Shown: one piece after another, positions 1 to 17,919 of the stretch
How positions within the stretch are numbered: the stretch's first letter is position 1
How the letters are laid out: each line of letters begins with the position of its first letter
Source: Bradyrhizobium sp. ORS 285
GTDB lineage: Bacteria; Pseudomonadota; Alphaproteobacteria; Rhizobiales; Xanthobacteraceae
Length of the DNA: 64,000 nucleotides
Assembly (NCBI RefSeq): GCF_900176205.1
Contig: NZ_LT859959.1
Span: 2,935,001 to 2,999,000, forward strand
Reading direction: 5' to 3'
Translations under genes and position numbers: made by a program
Notes under the pieces: generated by a model
The model's database searches: none
Told to the model about the DNA's origin: nothing
What the model saw: only the letters and a program-made list of their open reading frames with translations

Positions 1-2
1 GG

Positions 3-328
3 CCGCGAGCCTCGTCACGCCCCTATGTTCCGCCCCGTACGCCGGTGGAGCAGACGCTCGCAGCGATCTGGTGCGACGTCCTGAAGCTGGATCGGATCGG
101 GATCGACGACAACTTCTTCGAGCTTGGCGGGCATTCGCTGCTGGCGATGCGGATGATGGCGCGGCTGCGCGAAGCGCTCGCGATCGATGTGCCGCTCCGC
201 GCGCTGTTCGAAGCGCCGACCTTGGCTCGGCTGGCCGACTGGATCGATACGGTGCGTTGGGCGGCCCAGCCGGGAGCGACCGATATCGCAGACCGCTCGG
301 AGAATCGTGACGAAGAGGTGGGGATCGT

Positions 329-332
<4 letters not shown>
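3..332 (+). CDS. Nonribosomal peptide synthetase, C-terminal fragment (carrier domain)
   Basis: The reading frame is open from the left edge, so the gene begins outside the window. The visible 109 residues are a linker followed by a peptidyl carrier domain: the phosphopantetheine site GGHSLL is preceded by DNFFEL, and the usual RLREAL and [10 protein letters not shown] helices follow. After the carrier comes a short acidic tail of about 30 residues ([13 protein letters not shown]) that could serve as a docking segment. The stop codon overlaps the start of the next synthetase (ATGA), so the two are translationally coupled and probably act in sequence. The protein ends in a carrier domain with no thioesterase, so its product must be handed on to the downstream synthetase. 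Upstream domains cannot be seen. Confidence 0.93.
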
Positions 333-10957
<10,625 letters not shown>

Positions 10958-10966
10958 GTCATCCTC

Positions 10967-12622
10967 ATGCAGAACAAGCTCGTCTCTTTCCTGCTTCGTC
11001 TGGTCCCCGGGCCTATCGCAGTGGCCTCGGGGTGCAGCATTGTCGCGGCCGCCACGACCGTCGCGTTGTTTGCCTATGTCTTTGCGCATGTTCGCCAGCA
11101 GTCGCCGGCAGCTCTGCCCGATGTCATCTCGTTTGCGGCCCTCGCATCGGCATCGATCGCGAGCCGTCTGGCCGCCGCGCGAGCTTCGGTCCGTGTTGGC
11201 TGCGCCGTCATTCTCCGGCTTCGAAACACGTTGATCACGGCGATTCTGAAGACGCGCTACCGCCAGCTCGAGATCATCGGATCCGGACGGCTGAAAGCCG
11301 TCGTCTCGGCCGACGTCCAGACGATTGCGACGGCGGCTCCGATCCTCGTCAATATGGTGACGAACCTCGCGATGGTCGCGAGCCTGCTGGTCTACATGTG
11401 CTGGCTCTCACCGACCGGGGCAGGCGTGATCGTCGGCGCGGCGATGGTCGGCGTGCCGCTGTACTGGGCCGTGGTCGGCCGGTCGACCAGGTTGAGCTAT
11501 CAGGCCTGGATGGCGTGGGAGCGCCTCGACAAGGTGCTGGGAGGACTGATCGCAGGTCTGAAACAGTTGAAATTGAGCACCGTCCGAACGTCGCGTTACC
11601 TGTCCGAGGACATCGACGGGCGTCAGACCGAGTTTCTCCGCCTTCGCGAGCAGGCGACATGGGCCGGCGCCATTGCGATGAATGTCGGGCAGGCCGTGTT
11701 TCTGCTGGTGATCGGAATTCTCTTGTTTCAGCATTCTTCGGACGCCCGGGATGTCGAGTTCTTCTTTGCTGCGATCTATCTGATCGGCCCGCTGGATGCC
11801 GCCATCGGGTCGTTCGCGTCGCTCGGCCATGTCAATGCGGTGTTTCGCAGGATCCAGGATCTCGGCGTGGTGCTCGCGTCGTCAGCGGCCGTGGACCCCG
11901 AAGCGGGCGAGAGCGCCGCGGCTGACGTCCCGTGGCGGCAGGTCAGCTTCGAGGGCGTCTGCTATTCCTACGGCGAGACCGGGCCCGCGGATGCGTTTGC
12001 ATTCGGGCCGGTGGATCTCGTACTGAAACGCGGAGAGATCGTCTTCATCAAGGGCGGAAACGGCAGCGGCAAGAGCACCTTTGCGCGGCTGCTCGCCGGC
12101 CTGTACGAGCCGTCGAGCGGCGCGATCCTCCTGGACGGCCGGCCGGTCGATGATCGGAGCCGCGAGCTCTATCGTCAGATCTTCAGCTGCCTGTTCGAGG
12201 ATGCGCATGCGTTCGAGCGCATTCCCGGCCACGAGACCTGTGAGGATCGCGCGCGCGGCTTGCTCGGGGAATGGTCGATCGACCGCAAGGTCATGACGGA
12301 GCACGCGAGGTTCTTGAATACGCAGGATCTGTCGCGGGGGCAGAAGGGCCGATTGCTGCTCGTGTCTGCCCTGATGGAAGATCGCGACATCTACATCTTC
12401 GACGAATGGGCTGCGGATCAGGACGCGAGATCGCGGGAGCAGTTCTATCTCTCGCTGCTGCCGGCGTTGAAGCGTGACGGGAAGCTCGTTATCGTCCTGA
12501 CGCATGACGAGTCATTCGATTCCGTCGCGGATCGCATCGTCCGTTTCCATGATGGAAGAATCGCAGCCGATATGCCGGCCATGACTGGACAAGAAGGGTT
12601 GTCGCGTGCAGGCGTCGTCTAG
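10967..12622 (+). CDS. Cyclic-peptide-type ABC exporter (fused membrane and ATPase domains)
   Basis: This 551-residue protein has an N-terminal transmembrane half (about residues 1-300, several hydrophobic segments) and a C-terminal ATPase half. The ATPase shows Walker A GGNGSGKST near residue 364, a signature LSRGQKGR near 455 and Walker B YIFDEWAADQD near 476. The architecture and divergent signature fit the SyrD/PvdE cyclic peptide exporter family, which moves nonribosomal peptides across the inner membrane as a homodimer. It starts 9 nt after the synthetase stop and overlaps the following thioesterase gene by 17 nt, so it is part of the synthetase operon. The natural inference is that it exports the peptide made by the two upstream synthetases. 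Confidence 0.92.
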   Translation: MQNKLVSFLLRLVPGPIAVASGCSIVAAATTVALFAYVFAHVRQQSPAALPDVISFAALASASIASRLAAARASVRVGCAVILRLRNTLITAILKTRYRQLEIIGSGRLKAVVSADVQTIATAAPILVNMVTNLAMVASLLVYMCWLSPTGAGVIVGAAMVGVPLYWAVVGRSTRLSYQAWMAWERLDKVLGGLIAGLKQLKLSTVRTSRYLSEDIDGRQTEFLRLREQATWAGAIAMNVGQAVFLLVIGILLFQHSSDARDVEFFFAAIYLIGPLDAAIGSFASLGHVNAVFRRIQDLGVVLASSAAVDPEAGESAAADVPWRQVSFEGVCYSYGETGPADAFAFGPVDLVLKRGEIVFIKGGNGSGKSTFARLLAGLYEPSSGAILLDGRPVDDRSRELYRQIFSCLFEDAHAFERIPGHETCEDRARGLLGEWSIDRKVMTEHARFLNTQDLSRGQKGRLLLVSALMEDRDIYIFDEWAADQDARSREQFYLSLLPALKRDGKLVIVLTHDESFDSVADRIVRFHDGRIAADMPAMTGQEGLSRAGVV

Positions 12623-13358
12623 TCGATCTCTTCTGCGCTATGCCAGCGCGCGGCCTGGTTGCCCGAAATTGCTGTGCTTTCCCTACGCCGGCGGCGTGGC
12701 TGCGGGCTATCGCAATTGGGCCTTGGCCCTGTCGCCGCATGTCGATGTCGTGGCCGTCGAATATCCCGGCAGGGGATTTCGCCGGCGTGAGCAGCTCTCG
12801 CGCCGGATTGTCGATCTCGTCCAGGGAATCATGCCCGAGATCGCGGCGGAAATGACCGGGCCGGTCATCCTGTTCGGCCACAGCATGGGGGCGCTTGTCG
12901 CCTTTGAGGTGTTGCGCGTCTTGTCCCCCAGGCAACCCGTGATCGCCGCCGTGATGTCCGGTTGTCGTCCGCCTGTCCTGCGCGGCTCCGAGCCCGAGAT
13001 CCACGCTCTTCCTGACGAGGAGTTCATCGAGGAGCTGCGCAAACTCGACGGTACGCCGGAGGAGTTGCTCGCCGACCGTGACCTGATGGAGCTCGCGATG
13101 CCGGTGCTCCGCGCCGATTTCGAGGCGGTCGCGACCTATGCCCCGCCGAAGGCGCTCAAACTGTCCTGCCCCGTGCTGGTCTATGGCGGCGAGAGCGACA
13201 ACAGTGTCGGTCTCGACGAACTGGAAGGATGGCGAGATCACGCCGCCATCTCGTGCGCCATCAGGGCGTTTCCGGGCAACCATTTCTTCGTCCGCTCCGC
13301 CGAGCAGGACGTGCTGAGCACGCTGCGGCGCGACATTCGTTCGCTCACCACGGTGTGA
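12606..13358 (+). CDS. Type II thioesterase (alpha/beta hydrolase) of the peptide cluster
   Basis: This 250-residue alpha/beta hydrolase resembles GrsT/SrfD-type external thioesterases. It has the family start LLCFPYAGGVAAGYRNWA, nucleophile elbow GHSMG with Ser93, and a late GNHFF carrying the catalytic His. Type II thioesterases remove wrong or stalled acyl groups from carrier domains, keeping the synthetase active. The GTG start at 12606 lies inside the end of the exporter gene (17-nt overlap), which implies translational coupling. It is the last gene of the peptide operon; the next gene is convergent. Confidence 0.93.
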   Translation: MQASSSRSLLRYASARPGCPKLLCFPYAGGVAAGYRNWALALSPHVDVVAVEYPGRGFRRREQLSRRIVDLVQGIMPEIAAEMTGPVILFGHSMGALVAFEVLRVLSPRQPVIAAVMSGCRPPVLRGSEPEIHALPDEEFIEELRKLDGTPEELLADRDLMELAMPVLRADFEAVATYAPPKALKLSCPVLVYGGESDNSVGLDELEGWRDHAAISCAIRAFPGNHFFVRSAEQDVLSTLRRDIRSLTTV

Positions 13359-13790
13359 GAGGGCGCGGATACAGTCGCTCAGCGGGTTGAATTGCCGGCT
13401 GATTGTAAGTCATGGCTCCGCCACGCTCTCATTCGAGAGCGGCTGGCACCAGTTCAGAAGTTGGGCATTGCGGTGCAAGCGATCGCAGCCGATAGTTGTC
13501 AAATAGGGCTTGGCCTGATCGTGCAAAATATCCCTGTGGATCAACACGCGGGAAAATCGTCGGTACCACCTTCGGCATCCTGAAGCAGCACCGCGAAATA
13601 AGATAAAGGTATCAACGATCTGGCCGCGTGATAAGCAAACAAGTGGGAGTAATTCGCGGCGAGCTAAAGCCGTAAGGACCGCGGAGGGGTCTGGCGCGCG
13701 TCAGCGCGCGAGATCTGTTAAACCGCCCTGCGGCCAGAGAACAGCAACTCGATTGCAGTTGGTCTCGCGGATTGCCTTGCCCTGGGATGG
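13359..13790. other. Convergent intergenic region, no supported gene
   Basis: This 432-nt stretch separates the 3' ends of the peptide operon (+) and the monooxygenase operon (-). I see no convincing reading frame; a 63-codon frame at 13392-13583 lacks any family resemblance. A short GC-only hairpin (GCGCGC arms at 13694-13699 and 13704-13709) could assist termination but has no T run. Confidence 0.6.
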
Positions 13791-14240
13791 CTACGAGTGT
13801 CCATCACGCGTGTCGATGCGCGCCGCGGCTCGTCCACGACGGAACCGGGAGCGCGCGCCGGGCAGATAGGCCCGTGCGAGCCGGTTGTGCTCGATCCGGT
13901 GCTGCATCATGTCTCTGCGGGTTTGACGCTCATCCTGGCTCAGGACGAGGTCTGAACGCGGCATGGTTGAGCACAGCAGAACAAAACCGGCTTCGACGTC
14001 CTCGGGATATACCGTGAGCGCGCCGGAGCGATCGACATCGCCGGCCAGAAGGCGCGCGGCGCAGGCGATGCACCAGCCTTGCTCGCAGATGTAGGGACTG
14101 TCGAGTCCGGCATCGATCATGGCATAGAGAAGATACTCGTCGGCCGCCGCGTCGAAACTGTAAGTGCCATCGGGCCGCTCGAGCCGGACGCGAAATGGCT
14201 TGGCGCCGCCTGCATTGGTCTTGGCCGGGAGCTCCGTCAT
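13791..14240 (-). CDS. Plant-type 2Fe-2S ferredoxin with C-terminal extension
   Basis: This 149-residue protein contains the plant-type 2Fe-2S pattern CEQGWCIAC (CX4CX2C) followed about 30 residues later by LLCST, giving the four cluster ligands. After the ferredoxin fold comes an Arg-rich tail of roughly 45 residues. It lies 3 nt after the DUF5519-like gene and is the last gene of the monooxygenase operon. The monooxygenase already has its own Rieske protein (TmoC) and reductase (TmoF), so this ferredoxin is additional. It may serve another oxygenase of the island or help reactivate the diiron enzyme, as ferredoxins accompanying aromatic oxygenases do. That role is inference. Confidence 0.85.
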   Translation of the reverse strand: MTELPAKTNAGGAKPFRVRLERPDGTYSFDAAADEYLLYAMIDAGLDSPYICEQGWCIACAARLLAGDVDRSGALTVYPEDVEAGFVLLCSTMPRSDLVLSQDERQTRRDMMQHRIEHNRLARAYLPGARSRFRRGRAAARIDTRDGHS

Positions 14241-14243
14241 CGT

Positions 14244-14798
14244 TCACCACCGGCTGTCGGGCAGCGCGACTTCGCCGATGCGGCCGGTCGCGTAGCAATG
14301 CGCCGCCGTGATGATGCGCATGGCAATCGCCAGCTCGCTCTCATCGCGCGGCGCGTAGATGATCAGGCTCTGCGGCGGCACGGCGCCCGCCATGTAGCGC
14401 GCGAAGGGATGCACCGTTCCCCATCCCTTGGCCGCGATCTTCTGCGCCCATTCCGGCCGCAAGGTCAGATGCAGCGAGGCGTCGGGGCGCACGATCAGCC
14501 ACACCGAGGCGAACACGAAAGCCTCCGGCTGGCCCATCGCGTGCGCATCGTCGAGCGCGAAACCGCGGCCGGCGGCATTCAGGGGCGCGGGGACTTCGTC
14601 GACGCCTGCCAGGGTCCACGCGTAGGAGCAAAGCTGCGCGGCGAAGCTGGCGGGTGCGCCGTCGTCGAGCTGGTGGCATGGCCAGGTCGGCGCCAATCGC
14701 GGGCCGCCGCCGCGACGCGCCGTGAGGCGACGCAGTGCAGGGGCCATCGCCCAAACTGGGGGAATCCGGCGCAACCTTGGCCTAGCCGAAACTGTCAT
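14244..14798 (-). CDS. DUF5519 (luciferase-domain) family protein
   Basis: This 184-residue protein of unknown function has a C-terminal half matching what I know of DUF5519: SLHLTL, then KGWGTVHPFA, then LIIYAPRDESEL, ending AAHCYATGR. No catalytic motif is evident. The chosen ATG at 14798 overlaps the end of tmoF by 17 nt and has AGG about 6 nt upstream. It sits between the reductase and ferredoxin genes in the monooxygenase operon. This position suggests a role tied to the monooxygenase, such as assembly or substrate handling, but nothing in the sequence proves it. Confidence 0.72.
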   Translation of the reverse strand: MTVSARPRLRRIPPVWAMAPALRRLTARRGGGPRLAPTWPCHQLDDGAPASFAAQLCSYAWTLAGVDEVPAPLNAAGRGFALDDAHAMGQPEAFVFASVWLIVRPDASLHLTLRPEWAQKIAAKGWGTVHPFARYMAGAVPPQSLIIYAPRDESELAIAMRIITAAHCYATGRIGEVALPDSRW

Positions 14799-15771
14799 AA
14801 TGAACCTGCGTGATCGGAACGTCGGCGCTGCGCAGCAGCGACTTGACGGCGTTCACCATGACCGGAGGTCCGGCGACGTAGAACTCGGCGGCGGCGGGCT
14901 CGGCGATCGTCGATGTGATGGCGTCGGTGACGAAGCCTGACGCATGCGGCCAACCCGCCGGCGCGATTTCGACCACGGGCAGATAGCGCGCCTGCGGGAT
15001 CCGAGCGACCGCGGACGCCAGCATGTCGCCAGCAGCGAGGTCGGCCGGCGTGCTTGCGCCGTAGAGGACATCCACGCTCGCTTCGAAATCGAGCCGCGCC
15101 GCGGCCGCCTCGCGCAGCATCGCTAGGATCGGGGCGAGGCCGGTGCCGCCGGCCACGAACACCTTGCGGCCCGGCTGGCGCCGCAGGGTGCAGGCACCGA
15201 AAGGCGCCTCAATGCTGAGACGTGAGCCAGGCGCTAGTGCCGCGAGCGCGTTGCTGCCTCTGCCGCCCTCGTAGCGCTTGGCAATGAACTGCAGCAGTCT
15301 GCTGCCGGGCAGGTTGCATATCGAGTAGCAGCGCCGCAGCCTGTCGCCGAGATGCAGGATCGCATATTGGCCGGGCCGAAAGGCGACCGGCTCTGACGTT
15401 TCGAAGCTGAACTGGCGAATCTCCGGCGCGAGATCCTCGACATCAAATAGGATTGCCTGTTGCTCGATGCATCGCGGCGCCGGCGCGGACCATTCGCCCG
15501 GACCGCGCGCGATGGTGACGTCGGAGATCGCGCGCGACTGGCAGGCAAGAATGCGGTTGCGCCGCGCGTCGCGTGGATTGACGGCCGGCGCGCCTGGAAA
15601 CATCAGATCGACCTGGCCGTCGACGAGCGTCACCTTGCATGCCCCGCAACTCCCCCAGCCGCATTCGTAAGCCAGCGCGACGCCCCCACGTCGCGCGGCC
15701 TGCAGGATGGTGTCATGGTCGGCGAGGTCGACTGCGACACCGTCGGGCTCGATACGGAGTTGCCGGGTCAT
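14782..15771 (-). CDS. tmoF: Monooxygenase NADH reductase component (TmoF type)
   Basis: This 329-residue reductase has an N-terminal plant-type 2Fe-2S domain with ligands Cys37, Cys42, Cys45 and Cys77, then an FAD domain (RCYSICN) and an NAD domain (GGTGLAPIL). Length and domain order match the reductase of toluene-4-monooxygenase, which passes electrons from NADH to the Rieske protein. A longer frame exists, but the start at 15771 is preferred because AAAGG lies 9 nt upstream; ATG at 15780 would abut that site. It follows tmoE in the conserved A-B-C-D-E-F order. Confidence 0.93.
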   Translation of the reverse strand: MTRQLRIEPDGVAVDLADHDTILQAARRGGVALAYECGWGSCGACKVTLVDGQVDLMFPGAPAVNPRDARRNRILACQSRAISDVTIARGPGEWSAPAPRCIEQQAILFDVEDLAPEIRQFSFETSEPVAFRPGQYAILHLGDRLRRCYSICNLPGSRLLQFIAKRYEGGRGSNALAALAPGSRLSIEAPFGACTLRRQPGRKVFVAGGTGLAPILAMLREAAAARLDFEASVDVLYGASTPADLAAGDMLASAVARIPQARYLPVVEIAPAGWPHASGFVTDAITSTIAEPAAAEFYVAGPPVMVNAVKSLLRSADVPITQVHYDSFG

Positions 15772-15827
15772 GAACGCCATCCTTTCAGGCTTGGCGGCCG
15801 GCGCAGCACGCCGACCGTGCCTGCCAA

Positions 15828-16853
15828 CTACAAGCCACACTCAGCAACCAGCCGTGCCTGGGCCGTCATGGTGCGGGTGAGGATCGCCTGCGTACTGTCG
15901 GCCCCTGGCGCTGCGGACAGCGCCTCGCTGAGGCCGCGCGCGGCGCGCTCGCCGAGCGGCAGCCACTTGGCAATCCACTCCCGCAGCAGATCAGCATGCG
16001 CCGGCACCTTGCCGGTGGCATAGGCCACCAGCGCCTTGGTGGTCTCGACCGCATAGGCTTCGTCGTAATTGCGGAAGTCGTCGTGCAGCAGCGCCAGCAG
16101 GTCATCGTCGTTCGCGCGGGCCAGCTCGGCGATCTCGCGATTGAAGATGTGGTCGAAGATCGGCCGCAGCACGAGGTTGCGGGATACGAAGGCCTCGCCC
16201 CAATCATAGGCGATCAGCTGCTTCTCGATCAGCTCCCGCAGACCCTGCCAGTGCGGCGCCTGCGTCCAGATCGCCCGCGCGATGTTGCTGTCGGCAAGTT
16301 CCGGTCGGCCGGTATCGAGCGCGAGCGCCTTGGCCAAATAGGCTTGGCGCTGCACCCGGCGCATCTCGTTGCCCATCTGGAAGTAGAAGGTGTTGGTGAC
16401 GAAGGCGGACGGCGCCATCTGCGCGACATAGGCCGCGCTCATCTGCATCGCATGTCCGGGGAAACGCACCGGCAGATAGGCCTGGCCGAGGAAGTCGAGC
16501 CACGCCGCCGGCAGCTTGCGATAGCTGTCCTGGCGTTCGAACTCGTCGATCAGATTGTCGCAATAGACCTCACGGTCCTTCTGGTCGCCAACGTAGCGCC
16601 GATAGGTGTAGGTGAGGGGATCGCGGTAGCCTTCCCAATCATCGAGGTTGAACCTCGAGCCCTCGCGGTTCCTGAGATAGAACTGGTTGACCGGCCAGTT
16701 CTCCGCCAATTCGAACGGCGCCGGTGCGCGGCGGAAATGGCTGTGGAACTTGTAGGTGACGGCCTCGTATTCCGATGGTAGCCGGCGCTCGGTCCACAGG
16801 CTCCAGGTCTTCTTCTGCCTGCGCGCAGCCGGCTTCGCGGTCATCGCGGTCAT
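15828..16853 (-). CDS. tmoE: Diiron monooxygenase hydroxylase beta subunit (TmoE type)
   Basis: This 341-residue protein aligns along its length with the beta subunit of toluene-4-monooxygenase. Shared landmarks are KKTWS near the N terminus, RLPSEYEAVT, QMSAAYVAQMAPS, WQGLRELIEKQL, DWGEAFVSRNLVLRP and EWIAKWLPLGERAA. It carries no iron ligands; in the family it pairs with the alpha subunit in the (alpha-beta-gamma)2 hydroxylase. The ATG at 16853 has GGGAGGA 6 nt upstream. The gene is the fifth of the tmo-like operon, between the effector and reductase genes. Confidence 0.95.
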   Translation of the reverse strand: MTAMTAKPAARRQKKTWSLWTERRLPSEYEAVTYKFHSHFRRAPAPFELAENWPVNQFYLRNREGSRFNLDDWEGYRDPLTYTYRRYVGDQKDREVYCDNLIDEFERQDSYRKLPAAWLDFLGQAYLPVRFPGHAMQMSAAYVAQMAPSAFVTNTFYFQMGNEMRRVQRQAYLAKALALDTGRPELADSNIARAIWTQAPHWQGLRELIEKQLIAYDWGEAFVSRNLVLRPIFDHIFNREIAELARANDDDLLALLHDDFRNYDEAYAVETTKALVAYATGKVPAHADLLREWIAKWLPLGERAARGLSEALSAAPGADSTQAILTRTMTAQARLVAECGL

Positions 16854-16871
16854 GACGTATCCTCCCGGTAT

Positions 16872-17174
16872 TTATGCTGTGTGGATGGTCCAGACCCATT
16901 CGTCGTCCATCGATTCCAGCCTGCCGCCGAACGACACCAGGCTCGGCTCGATTTCGGCGAGCCGGAACGGCCGCCCCAGCGCCGCCTGCATGCTCTTTTG
17001 CGTCAGGCGGAAATTTCGGTCGGCCTGGATGCGGACGTAGCCGCCGCGGTCCTCGACAACAATCTCGACGTCCGGATTGTCCTGCTCGCTCGCCGCGATC
17101 ACGGCGTCGATGATGTCCTCGTCGACGCCCCTGATGACGGGCCCGACCAGTTTCGGTGCTGCTGTCGTGGTCAT
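16872..17174 (-). CDS. tmoD: Monooxygenase effector/coupling protein (TmoD type)
   Basis: This 100-residue protein matches the MmoB/DmpM/TmoD effector family: VGPVIRGVDEDI, a VEDRGGYVRIQA strand, LTQKSMQAALGRPF and a final LVSFGGRLE segment. Effectors bind the hydroxylase near the diiron site and control oxygen activation and product specificity. The start at 17174 is chosen over an upstream one because the family begins close to this Met and AGGA lies about 8 nt before it. It follows tmoC by 10 nt. Confidence 0.94.
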   Translation of the reverse strand: MTTTAAPKLVGPVIRGVDEDIIDAVIAASEQDNPDVEIVVEDRGGYVRIQADRNFRLTQKSMQAALGRPFRLAEIEPSLVSFGGRLESMDDEWVWTIHTA

Positions 17175-17184
17175 GAGCTTGGTC

Positions 17185-17565
17185 CTATGCGTCCTGTTCG
17201 GTCTTGTGGCGCAGGCGGCGCAGCCGGCCGTCTTGGGGCACGCCGACGAGAATGGTTTCACCGTCCTTCTTCACCTCGTAGCGGAAGAGGCGGCAGTCGC
17301 GCGGGTTGAGGCCGCGGCCGTCGTCCATGCTGAACTCCCACTCATGGGCCGAGCAGGTGATGGTGCCGGCTTCGAAATCGACCTTGCCGTCGGCCAGCAG
17401 GATTTCCTGGTGCGGGCACATGCCCTGGAAGCAGCGCAGTTCGCCCCCCGGCAGGTGCACCACGATCACCTCCTCGCCCTCGACCTCGACGCCGAGGAAG
17501 TCGCCTTCCCAGAGGTCGTCCAAGGTGGCGACCTGACGCCACGTCACGCTGGAATCATCAGACAT
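17185..17565 (-). CDS. tmoC: Rieske ferredoxin of the monooxygenase (TmoC type)
   Basis: This 126-residue Rieske protein has both cluster boxes: Cys50 and His52 in CPHQ, and Cys71 and His74 in CSAHEW. It is of the soluble T4MO type, which carries electrons from the reductase to the diiron hydroxylase. It is slightly longer than TmoC at the C terminus, with a basic tail. Its start overlaps the tmoB stop by 8 nt, implying coupled translation. Confidence 0.95.
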   Translation of the reverse strand: MSDDSSVTWRQVATLDDLWEGDFLGVEVEGEEVIVVHLPGGELRCFQGMCPHQEILLADGKVDFEAGTITCSAHEWEFSMDDGRGLNPRDCRLFRYEVKKDGETILVGVPQDGRLRRLRHKTEQDA

Positions 17566-17803
17566 AGGCCACCTCGATCCAATCCATCGGCTGGATGCCG
17601 GATTGCGCGATCGTCATCGACGAGGGCAGCTCGCGGCCATTGTAGTAGACGCATTTCGGCGAGTTCTTCTCGGCGACCCGCAGTCCGACCGCGTGCTGTG
17701 CGACCTTGTCGGCCACGATGCTCATGTCGTCGCCGTCGTCGACGGGGATGAGCAGAACGACGAAGTCGCCGCGGAAATTGGCTTGGAGCGGGAACAGGGC
17801 CAC
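17558..17803 (-). CDS. tmoB: Diiron monooxygenase hydroxylase gamma subunit (TmoB type)
   Basis: This 81-residue ubiquitin-like gamma subunit matches TmoB (about 84 residues): FPLQANFRGDFVVLLIPVDDGD, then KVAQHAVGLRVAEK, then MTIAQSGIQPMDWIEVAY. The start is a GTG at 17803 with GGGAGG 6 nt upstream; the frame extends further upstream but that part resembles nothing. In the family the subunit packs on the hydroxylase surface and stabilises it. It overlaps tmoC by 8 nt. Confidence 0.93.
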   Translation of the reverse strand: MALFPLQANFRGDFVVLLIPVDDGDDMSIVADKVAQHAVGLRVAEKNSPKCVYYNGRELPSSMTIAQSGIQPMDWIEVAYV

Positions 17804-17867
17804 GCTTGCCTCCCATCTTGGTTGTTTGTTGTGATTGGTTGCTTGTCTGCGATCGTGTCGGTCAGCC

Positions 17868-17887
17868 GCGCCGCTCGTGAGCGGCGC
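17868..17887 (-). other. Hairpin between tmoA and tmoB
   Basis: A perfect inverted repeat, GCGCCGCTC at 17868-17876 and GAGCGGCGC at 17879-17887, lies in the 116-nt gap between the alpha and gamma subunit genes. It has no T run, so it is more likely a message-stabilising or processing hairpin than a terminator. Confidence 0.5.
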
Positions 17888-17919
17888 CTCTTGCCGTGTC
17901 GGCCGCGGGTGCGCCAGCG

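Noticed and set aside
13392..13583. 63-codon frame between the peptide and monooxygenase operons
   Set aside because: No ribosome site, no family resemblance, and located in a convergent intergenic gap.
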